Shown here one piece after another: positions 40,020-50,100 of a stretch of 64,000 nt of DNA. The notes under the pieces are model-generated. The model searched no databases, had not been told where the DNA came from, and worked only from the letters and a program-made list of their open reading frames with translations. Source of the stretch: Dolomedes plantarius (lineage: Eukaryota; Arthropoda; Arachnida; Araneae; Dolomedidae); NCBI GenBank assembly GCA_907164885.2, contig OU015501.1, positions 59,553,619-59,617,618 on the forward strand, given 5' to 3'. Made by a program: the position numbers and the translations under genes. Every line of letters starts with the position of its first letter. Position 1 is the stretch's first letter.

Positions 40020-41755
40020 TGAGTCGTGTAGGATCAAAACTAGCAATCTCCATTAGACCTTCTTTTTGGTAAAGGGTAAAAACCTATATCTTAAGTATTT
40101 TTAAAGATATAAATTTGAAATTAATCCTAGAAAAATTCCTTTTTATTAGTAGTAAGCCATTTTCCACAAATTTTCCCTTTTAACTTATTGAAATAATTAA
40201 GATTTTTCTTTGGAGATTGCTACTTTTGATCCTTATTTTGGGCGATTGTCAGTTTTGATCCTAAACCAATTGGATGTTGCTGCTTTTGATCTGAAATGTT
40301 CAGCAAACTGTTCAACATTGTTACAGAAATTAGGTATTTCTTACACTAAGAATACATGTTAATAATGAAAGGTAGTTTAAGTTTTTTTTGTTTTTGTTTT
40401 AAACAGAATAGATAGATTATATATTAAACTGAAGAAACTTCTAATATTAATAATTGACTTCTAAACTTAATAATAATCAACTTCTAATATTAATAATTCT
40501 AATATTAATAAATGTTTACAATAATGAATATTTTTTTATCAGGTTAAACGACTAAGTCTTCGGCCTCTTCAGTTTCTACCAAATTTAAATTTTCTTCTTT
40601 AATTTCTGCTTCTGGAATTTGAACTGGCACGGTTTTCTTGTAGTTATACAATTCATTAATATTTTACCATTTTTCTCCAAAATGTTTGGAAAGTAATCTA
40701 CTTACATCTTTTTGTTTCAAAGTATTGACATGGACATGTTTTGCTATAATTATGTCAGGATTGATCCTATTCGGAGTTCTACCTATCTTTAAAATATTTT
40801 TTGCCTTGCAATAATCACTTTTGCAAAACTCTTTATCCCTATCAATAATGGAGCGTTTTGCAGTATGTTCAATATAAAACTTTTTTGTTTTAGAAAATTT
40901 AAAGTGGCAATTACCTGGAAGCTTTAATTTTTTTTTTATTTCACTTTACCAATCATACACTTTACAGTCTGTGCCTAACTTTCGAGCTGTAGCAGTTTTG
41001 GAAAATATCTCAACATATTCTTTTGGATCAATTATTATTTGATGTTCTTTAATTTCTTGCTCTATTATACCAAAGGCTCTATCAAGGGATATAAAAATGT
41101 CCCACAACTGGGAAAATTAACCAAAGTGCTTTTTATATTACAAGGAGCTTTTAACACCCATTACATACATATGCCAACTAAAGGGCTCTCTTCATTTGGC
41201 CTCCAAAAACCATCAGTGACCAATCTTACATACTTTTTGAGCTTAAATCTGATACCTCTCAATGAGGATAAATGCCAATTACTATTGTAGGTGATTCTTC
41301 CATCTAAAATTCTGTACAGCACTATTAACAACATTGGTCCATACATTAAAACTATGGATAACTTTATAAAACTATATATCATTATTTATTAGAATAATGA
41401 TTTGCAAACATTAGAATACAACTTAGAACATCAAGCAAATATGGCACAGAATCATGACAGAAATTATATGAAATACGAACATAACCCTAAATGAAGCTGA
41501 GTACAGTGAGCTGGCGAAAGCAGGCCTCTGATTGGTTGCTTGGATTTTGTTAGTTTTGATTCTCACCAGCACAGAGAGATAGACAGTTTTCATCCTCCTT
41601 AAGTATTTTAAAATCAAATTACTGGAGGATATCTCTAGTTTGGCCACAAAACAATATCACTATTAGATAGAGCTCCAAAAATACTATACAAAATTATCCT
41701 TAACTCAATTTTGAAAAAAAAGTGGAGATTGTTAGACTTAATTCTACACGACTCA
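40020..41755 (-). mobile_element. Undetermined TIR element with subterminal repeats and a decayed ORF
   Basis: Inverted ends of about 34 bases: left TGAGTCGTGTAGGATCAAAA then CTAGCAATCTCCA; right, read inward, TGAGTCGTGTAGAATTAAGT then CTAACAATCTCCA. TA at 40018-40019 and 41756-41757. A 20-base motif (GATCAAAAnTrnCAATCtCC) recurs inside, inverted, at about 40212, 40240, 40269 and 41549. Such subterminal repeats are usual transposase-binding sites. Its ORF is not from a transposase family I can name. Confidence 0.65.
40544..41300 (-). pseudogene. Decayed ORF of a multicopy arthropod protein family
   Basis: The upstream part reads KKYVRLVTDGFWRPNEESPL on the - strand near 41240-41170. After a frame change, 41083-40544 reads DRAFGIIEQEIKEHQIIIDP, KEYVEIFSKTATARKLGTDC, KVYDW, then stop, PGNCHFKFSKTKKF, HVHVNTLKQKDVSRLLSKHF and GEKW, then stop, and an acidic end. 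In-frame stops are TAA at 40946-40948 and 40664-40666. The order of blocks (RLVTDG.., FPVVGH.., DR.FG.IE.., DP..Y.EIFS.., CKVYDW) matches a large family of uncharacterised arthropod proteins; I believe it carries the domain named DUF7869, from memory. The function is not known to me. Confidence 0.6.
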
Positions 41756-41757
41756 TA

Positions 41758-42600
41758 TATTAGAAATGAAAAAATGTTCAGGAAAGCATAGGGGGAAACA
41801 CAGTCAATAATTTTTCGAAAATAAATAACTTTTTATAATAGAATAATTTAAACTTATTCCCATACACACACAACAAAAAAAAAATCTTATAGAAGTCATA
41901 GAGAAATTTCTAGTGGTGAATAAGTTAGCAAACAAATCTAAAATAACAGAAAATGTACAAGCCACCATTAGCACTAAGAAACATTTGTGACAGTCACCTC
42001 TCCCTGTTACATGCTGAACTGACTCCTGGGGGGTGGTAACAAAACCTAGTTACAGCATAAATCTTATATCCCTTAAAAAAAGGGGGGGTACCCTGTCTGA
42101 TTAAAAGCTTGGCAATGGATCAGCTCTGCAGAGGTTCATTATACTAGCCAATGACTACATATTTGATAAAGAAAAACCCTAATTTCATTATCGTGTAAAG
42201 ACAGTAGTTGATTAACAAGCTTACAATACACTTCAACACAATTTGAATAAATATGTAAATATCAAGTTTCAGCAGGTAAAACTCAAAATCATAGAGGAGA
42301 GAACTCATAACTTATAGAGACACAATGCACAATTTAATCAATACATAGTCTTGAGAAAATGGGATGGACAGTATGCTTTCACAAAGATAATACTATTATA
42401 ATAAACAATAACAAGACAAAAAATTAAACATTTTTACATCTTATATTTAATTTTGTATCTAATTCAGACTTATATGTAGTACATTTCATAAAAAAATAAG
42501 TTATATATTAGATATAAATAATAAAATACACATTAGAGGAAAACATAGCAACAAAAGTGAAAGGACACAAGAGGTCAATTACACAGATAAAAGAATTGAT
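41758..42600. other. No gene seen
   Basis: A+T-rich spacer; a short poly-A/poly-G run near 42080. No motif on either strand. Confidence 0.3.
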
Positions 42601-43240
42601 AAGAATTTTTCAGATAATTTGTTAGACTACCAATAATTTAAGTAATGTGACTGAATCTTTTTGGCAAAGATTCAACTAACCTTTTTGTTATTTGTGCCTA
42701 GATTTTGTTCCACTTTTCTTGTATAACTAACTTTCATCGTTGCTTAGAAATATTTTGTTTGAGCTATATATTAAAATCAGTATGCTTTAAGTCATGGTAA
42801 AATTTGAAGTGATTTAGCAGGTAGGCTTTTGTGCTGGAGATTTCAAATTACATTTTACATAAATACTGAGATGTTTGTGCTGATTTATAAAATTGTCAAT
42901 AATTTCAAGATTGACACCAACTGACAATATGCATCCCCATACCATAGCTTTTCCTCAACCATGTTTTACAACAGACAACCAACTTTTTTTTTTTATAATT
43001 CTCTTTATGGCTCTTCTCAACACCATCTACTTCCCATTAGAAAAAAAGATATTTAATTTGGTTTCACAGTAAATACAGGTTCAGAATTAATACTTTTCCT
43101 AAATTTTGCAAAGAACTGTTTAAGTTTACAGCTTATCTTATAAGAATTTTTCTCTAGTAACTCAGTCATTATAGCATATTGGTTTTCTCTCCAAAGAATC
43201 TCTGGATCACTTAAATAAAAATTCTCATGATTCACATTGT
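42601..43240 (-). pseudogene. Old, decayed Tc1-like transposase
   Basis: The - strand near 42990-42840 reads VVKH then a stop where Gly is usual, then KAMVWGCILSVGVNLEIIDN, the Tc1 block VKHGGGSVMVWG. Further down a W-N-K-I stretch and LVESLPKRF match the C-terminal end. Stops and shifts throughout; no TIRs found. Confidence 0.6.
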
Positions 43241-43569
43241 TTTACAAATTTGGAAGCACCCAGCCTTGAATTATAATAATATTTCTGTTAATGATACATA
43301 TCAGTCTGCGTTGCTTTAGTGATCTCACAGGTCTTCTCAAATTCGATTTCTATGATTTTACATAGTGTTTTATAGAACCTAAAACTTATGCCATAACAAA
43401 TTTTCAAATTTTTTTTCTAAATGTAAATTAACACTAGAACGCCTGAACTTTTAAACTTACATCAATACCTGATAGGGATCATTTCAATCCCTAGTCAAAA
43501 TTAGGAATTATTCAACAATTTTTTTTATTGTGAAAATTTATTTTTCAAACATTGACAAATATAAATTAA

Positions 43570-44576
43570 CCTGCGAGAACTCGCACCGGGTATGACATAT
43601 CCAATCCATTTTCATTCAATGTTTTTGTTATCTTCTTCTGATCGGATTAGGCCAAAATTCCGTGTAGCTATATTCAAGGTCACATTCTTTCAGCAGGGTA
43701 AAAACTAGTTCTGCTCTAAAAATAGATTTTGAGAAAAATATTTTGGGGGGTATGTCATACCCGTGCGAGTCCTCGCATCAGTCAGATCTTTCATATTTTT
43801 CTGTCAGTTTAGTGTATCATGGCGCACTTTTTTAATTCCAACGAGGAAATGAAACAATTGCAACACCTTTTAGAGACTGTTTCTAGTGATTATGAACCTT
43901 TATCTGAAGATAATGATGCCTCTGAGGATTGAGAATACTGTAGGAATCAGGATTCTTCTACTGAAATTGAGACAGAAACTGAAGATAAAAGTTCACTGTC
44001 AACAGCCGAATTTTATATCGGTAAAGATAAAATTACAAAATGGCTGAAGAAAAAATACCGGTAAAATGTAAGGAAGCCTTCAAGGAACGTAATTAGCTAG
44101 CTTCTGGGTAATACACATTATTCAAGATATGTCGCTTTTCCCGTAGATACATGGAATGTTCTCTTCAATAGCAACATGCTAAATATGATGGTGCCTCAAA
44201 CAAAAACAACTTATTCAAGCACTTCAATGGAACTGGAAATCACTAATAGTGCACCGCCTGCAAAAAAACTCAAGTCAAAATATAAACGATGCTAAATTTG
44301 CCTAAGTAATAAAGACAGAAAAACTAAGTTTATGTGCCAAAAATGTTAAAAATGTCTGTGTTGAACATCAGTATATAGTTTGTAAAAATTGTCTATAAAA
44401 AATGTAAATATTATTAAAATTCACTAAAAATGTTTAATTTATTATTTTATGTTCTTTAGTTATGTAAGGTTTGCATATAAACAATATTAATTGATATTTA
44501 AATAGCAGAAATGAGCTCGGGTATAGATACCCGGCACGAGTTCTCATGTTCGAAATTGGGTGGGAGTTCTCGCAGG
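43570..44576 (+). mobile_element. Inner piggyBac-like element, internally deleted
   Basis: TTAA at 43566-43569 and 44577-44580; inverted ends CCTGCGAGAACTCGCACC and CCTGCGAGAACTCCCACC. Subterminal inverted motif CCGGGTATGACATA appears near the left end and again, reversed, at about 43747. 1007 bp with a residual transposase. Confidence 0.88.
43819..44400 (+). pseudogene. piggyBac transposase, N- and C-terminal remains
   Basis: Met at 43819: acidic N-terminus MAHFFNSNEEMKQLQHLLET to SEDNDASED, TGA, then TEFYIGKDKITKW-like text (AEFYIGKDKITKWLKK), the conserved start of piggyBac transposases. After shifts, PVDTWNVLFNSNMLN follows. The catalytic DDD region is absent: the sequence jumps to a Lys-rich stretch and a Cys-rich end (CLSNKDRKTKFMCQKC, then KCLC), the C-terminal zinc-binding domain. 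Dead, as stops and a large deletion show. Confidence 0.85.
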
Positions 44577-44653
44577 TTAAACGTATTGTAATTAAAATCA
44601 AATTAAATTAACATACAAATCAAAATTAACCTGTTATGTACTTCATGCAAATA

Positions 44654-44825
44654 CAGTGGAATCTTCATTGATCATTTTCTGAATCATCGTTTTTCAGTAT
44701 GTGTTGTTTATTTCACCCAGTCCCGACGATCAAATTGCTTTGTTATGTTCCCGGATGTATCTTTTCCCACATTTATTGTTCAGTTCAGTCAGTCCCTTGA
44801 AAAACGATAGATCAAGATTCTACTG
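44654..44825. mobile_element. pogo-like MITE
   Basis: Ends CAGTGGAATCTTCATTGATC and CAGTAGAATCTTGATCTATC (read inward), TA at 44652-44653 and 44826-44827. 172 bp. Confidence 0.8.
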
Positions 44826-45196
44826 TAAACAGTATTTATGGCAAGAATAGGAATTTGCTTAGGTTTGAAGTTTGGTTGAAAGCGCTACAGTCATTATTTG
44901 CTACACGAGGGCTAATTAGTATTTGCTTAGGAATAAGTAGACTAAATGCAAAGGTACTTACCTTAATTTTAATATTTATTTTCACCAAACCACTCTAATA
45001 ACTTCTGAAAACAATAGTGGAGGTTATATATAACTATTAACAGCATATTAGAACGTTTGTACCCAATATTTTTTTTTTTTCCATATAATATATGAAATGG
45101 GTCATTTGGATTCTTCCAGGCATTCTAGGTAAATTAGGTTCTAGTTTTTAAAGACAGCAAAACAAAAATATATCATTATTCTAAATAAATGAGTTA

Positions 45197-45566
45197 ATCT
45201 GGAAAAGTCATAGAAAACTAGATTGCTAACATTTATAAAATGAAAGTTGCAAAAAACCAAAATTTAAAAAGAATCATTTTGACCTCATCTGGTGTTCTAG
45301 TGTTAAGATGTAACCATCAAATTTTTAATACAGTTCCTTCTTTCTTGAACCAGCCACATTAGCATAACATTGAAATAGCTGAATTTTTAAGAAAACTTTA
45401 TTGGATTGCACAAATTTTTAAGAGATTCCCTTAGTTTTTATCAAAAATAATATGATTAATTTATGCTTTATATCATTGATGAATCTATTTAGAAATTCCA
45501 CAGCACCAGATGGGCCCAACATAGCAGCTGAGGCCCTCTGGGTAAAGCCTCCACCAGTGAGTATAG
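45197..45566. repeat. Duplicated segment, copy A
   Basis: Aligns in direct orientation with 47159-47517, sharing for example GAACCAGCCACATTAGCATA, then ATGGGCCCAACATAGCAGCT and GGCCCTCTGGGT. It includes the right end of the outer piggyBac-like element. Confidence 0.85.
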
Positions 45567-46030
45567 ACCACAGCAAATCGCAGAAACCCCTTCTGCACTA
45601 ACCTGTCCAAGAACCTGAGTGTCCACATCCCAGGCCAACACAAAAAGCTAAAAAGGAGCAGGAACTGCCAAGATCAGCTGACTGGGACATATAAATGATG
45701 ACAAAGAGTTGAAATTTTGAATCAAAGGAGAATTTGGAATAAGTTGCCACAAATGGTTGCTCCAGAGGCTACATAATTAAGGAAGACCAATGATGCACAA
45801 TTAGTATAGGTGGCACAAAAACGTGAAGCTATGCCCAGACTTTATGCGATATTTTCCATCTTTCAACAGAAAATTTTTAATGTTAAATATTTTCATTTTG
45901 GAAAAAATAACTAGGAAAAAAAAAAGAAGTAAATGAACACAACAAAGAAAGGTACTTTCAAGAGTTTAAGCTTAAAAATTTTTTTATTATTTTGTTTGAA
46001 ATCTGCAAGTGCCTGATTTCTTTTAAGAAA

Positions 46031-46082
<52 letters not shown>

Positions 46083-46996
46083 CAGCCAGATAAATAATAT
46101 TAATGTCCATACAATATTAAAGAATAAAAATGTAATTTTAACTTTGGTAATCAACTTTCAGTCATTTTTCATTATTTGAAAATCTTTTCCCTCATTTTTT
46201 ATGAAAAATTTTATCCTTGTCTTTCTTTATAGTTAAAAAGCTCTCTTACTTTCTCTCTCTCTCTCTGTCTCTGTAGCGAATCCATAATTTATAGTACCTT
46301 TCAATAAAATACTGACATAATTACTTCTGAATCAAGAAGTTGATTTACAATATAAAACTTGTGCAAATTTTCATAAGCTAGTACACACTGAGAAAAAACT
46401 ACTCTCTCATTCATGGTACAAACTGTTATTTCCCTCTTCACATGAAACATCTTATAAAACTTATTACATAGGAACTTATTAAAAAAATTTTTTGACCTAG
46501 TGAAAACAGGCGGAACAACAAACTTTGATTTCAATAAATACTGCATGTATAAGACATATATATAAATTACATAATTAAATAAAAATTTACATTATAGATA
46601 AAAAAGAAACTAAACAAAATACTTATAGTTCTTCATACATGCTATAAACATTGAATTGCATACAAAAGTGAAAAATTTACAGAAAGAAAATAAATTTGCT
46701 CTTATTTAAAAGATGAAGCCATGAATATGATTAATAATAACTATTGTTAAATTATTATACTGTAACACCAACATGTGTTTGTGAAGTTTGTAGTATTTTT
46801 AAATCATCTTTAAAAAAGAAAAATATATGTGACATACTAGATATAAATTGATACAAAATATTTTGATGGATCATTTTTACCATAAGATGTTCTTTTTTTT
46901 TTCAAAAACCAAGTTCAGTTTCAAGGCTTAGTCATTTTATACAGCTAATGACTTACAATAAACTGATGATGATGTCATTCAACAATATCCTCAGCA
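45567..46996. other. Downstream of KIAA0319L-like stop; possible 3' UTR
   Basis: No coding motif. Contains (TA)n at 46033-46079. A reverse-strand AATAAA within ATAATAAAAAAA lies near 45980 and could end the - strand transcript about 1 kb past its stop; weak. Confidence 0.3.
46033..46079. repeat. (TA)n microsatellite
   Basis: TA run flanked by CAC and GTG, so the whole is a small palindrome. Confidence 0.9.
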
Positions 46997-47136
46997 TCAG
47001 GCAGCTATATTATGATTGTCTCTCATACTTCCATTAGATAAACCATTCATTTTCATATTTAATGGCACACTTTGGGATTCAAAAATAGCATCAGACTCTG
47101 AATCTGAAATCATCAAACTGCTTTTCTGAGATTTAT
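46997..47136 (-). CDS. KIAA0319L: KIAA0319L-like exon, cytoplasmic C-terminus and stop
   Basis: Acceptor TTTTATTTTAG; phase 1 in. SQKSSLMISDSESDAIFESQ and MNGLSNGSMRD match the vertebrate tail; stop TGA at 46999-46997. The two copies of a duplicated segment lie on either side of this exon. Confidence 0.9.
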
Positions 47137-50100
47137 CTAAAATAAAAATTATACTTAAATTAGGAAAAGTCTAGAAAGCTAGGTTGCTAATATTTATAAA
47201 ACATAAGGTACAAAAGACCAAAATTTAAAAAGGATCATTTTGACCTCATTTGTTATGAAGTAACCAACAAATTTTTAATACAGTTCTTTCTTGAACCAGC
47301 CACATTAGCATAACATTGAAATAACAAAATTTTTAAGAAAACATTATTGCATTGCAGAAATTCTTAAAAGATTCCCTTAGCTTATATCGAAAATAATATG
47401 ATTAATTTATGCTTTAGATCACTGATGAATCTATTTAGAAATTCCATTGCACTGGATGGGCCCAACATAGCAGCTGCGGCCCTCTGGGTGGAACCCCCAC
47501 CACTGAGTGTACTAAACTAAAAAATGTAAACTAAAAGATTTTTTAATAATTACTCTATAAATCAGTTTTCATAGTCCTAATTTAAGAACATGATTACTCA
47601 AATAACAATTTTTGAGACTGATAAATTATGACATTAGTTCAAATTTCAAAGGATGGATCACAAAGATTAAATAAATGACAAGATACAGCGCTATTGAAAA
47701 CAGAAATTCATTGCAGAGTGGGAATCTCTACAGGGCAGACAAAGAAAGAGAAAGAAAAATGACTGTGATTCAAAAGGAAATTTTATTGGATAAGTTTTTT
47801 ATAGTAAAAAATCCTTCTTAAAAAATATCTTACTGGAAATATTAGTGACAATTAATCTGGAGGTTGCTCTCATAAAAAGTTATATATTGTTTCAATTCTT
47901 TCAGTTGGGATTAGTAAAAATTGATGTGTAAATGATAAAGACATGTATAATTTCTATGGTGCCTGGTATACAGGGTTTAAGTCAAAAACAGTGATTTCAA
48001 TATGCCAAGTTATTTGCTTTTATACCAATCACAGAACAATAATTTTGGCAATATTTTGTACAAAAAAAATGTACTTTTGTATACGAAATTGATAGACTTA
48101 AGCCTTTTATACTAGTCAAAAGATTTTTTTCTATCAATACTAACAAATATCTAAAAATCACTGCTTTTGACTTAAGCCCTTTATACCAAGCACCATAGAT
48201 TTGTTACTTTATTTGAGGCAGGGATTCAGATACAAAGCAAAAAACTTTTAGTTAACATTTGTCATGGAATTTTCATTCTCACACTGGATATTATGCAGCA
48301 TAAATGGTTATATTGACAGTTTAATTAACTGAGCTAGTAACAATAGGGGAAAATGGGCACAAGATTCATATAAAATTCTACCTACTCATCTACTAAAGGG
48401 AGGAAGGGTGACATTTTCCCTCACATTCACACATATAATAATTCGTACTTAGTTTCAATACCCATTCAGCCACACATTGGCTCTTAATAAATGGATATAA
48501 CTATGACAAAAATAAGCCGCCCATATAGTATAGTGCTTTGCATTTTGAACTGCCACACAGTGGGCTTGGGCTCAAATCCCGAATAAGGCTTAGTCGTTTC
48601 CGTCTCATCCCCTCATAGGGGGCAATGCTGGCTCACCTAAATAGTGCTCCCATAATAAAGTAGCGAGAAAAACTCCTGTGAATGACAAAAGGCAAATGTC
48701 TCATGATGATGTGCCCCCACATTAGGCAAAAAAATTTTTAAATGACAAAAATAAAATTAATCTGAAACTCCCTAGATTAATAATTCAAATATAATAAAGA
48801 AATACACAAAGTACTTCATGGTTTATTTAGCATGAAACAACATATTCAGAAATTATTCTGCTACTAAAACTAACGAGGCAAAGTAATCTATAATCCAATG
48901 CAACATGGATACCACAGATATGACAACTCTTTTTAATTTACTTAATTAGTAATACTTCCAGAGAATATCATACTAGGTGTGTAATAAAAGATGCCTACCA
49001 CTGGAATCACATACAGCACCTAATCTTTTATAAATGACTTAGGATCAGTTAATAAATAAAAGTTTTAATCCTCCTATTCAAGTGAGATCACAAATTTCAT
49101 TAACTATTATAAAAACTAATGTTTCTCAAACATACATGTTCAACAAAAGATACCAGATAACTAAAAAACTTGGGGCCTCTAACTCACAAAAAATTTGAAA
49201 AGGATTTAGGAATTTAATTTATGATATTCACAATTAATAAAAGGGTAGATCAATGAGCAGCACAACTGAATGAAAAAATGAATGATTTTGAGAACCAACT
49301 AAATAATAAAGTAAAAAAATAAAGTAAGATTTACTTGAAAGGAAAAGTTTTTCTTTTTCTCTCTCTCTGTCATTATAATCATCTAACAATGTGTAGCGAT
49401 GTCTTTTCTTGGGCCTTCGAAACCTCATTCTGAAACAATTCAAAACAAAAATATTTTCATAATTTTAATTGATATTAAAAAGGGTACTAATTTTTAGGGT
49501 ATCTGCATACCACTAATTATGCTGAGATAAGACAATGTTAAAAAAGTATGCAACATGGAAATATAAAAGATAAACAAGAGAAATTTATAGGGAATATTTA
49601 AGCATAAGTTATATCCTTTTCATGACTTACAGTTAAAGGCAACTCTCTTCAAAATGGGAATATTTTTAAGAAAACACATAACTAATTTTCAAGACTACAG
49701 CTATGAAAGTCATTTCAAAATATCTGCATATTGTTAGCAAATTTTGCTAACAAAAAAATTTATTTTACAACTAGCTGAGTGGCAACCCCAATGTGTTGCT
49801 TTTTCGATTTAAAATGGGATTAAAATTCAATTTAAATTGGAAAATGCGTCACCACCTACGGCCGAACCCACAACGTAGGGTTTACCAGGTCAGCGCGATA
49901 GCACTACGCCATGACAGCACACAGGCAGGTGAGCAACATGGGAGTTATATTGCAGTAAGGCTGAATGTAAATATTAATCTCGGGAGGAAAAAGTGCTTAA
50001 AAATATAGAAAGACAGTTTTGACAATTCAAAATTGGTGGTGGAAGAATCCTATCAGTTGCTCATTAATTAGAAACAAATTTCACGAACTTGCTGGAATTA

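Larger units (their letters stand above)
43432..45312. mobile_element. Outer piggyBac-like element holding two younger insertions
   Basis: Flanked by TTAA at 43428-43431 and 45313-45316. Inverted ends CACTAGAACGCC and CACTAGAACACC. The interior is taken up by an inner piggyBac-like element (43570-44576) and a pogo-like MITE (44654-44825). What remains of its own sequence has no ORF. Confidence 0.75.

Noticed and set aside
40555..41300. A host gene of the recognised arthropod family
   Set aside because: In-frame stops, a frame change and enclosing TIRs indicate a dead mobile copy rather than a gene.
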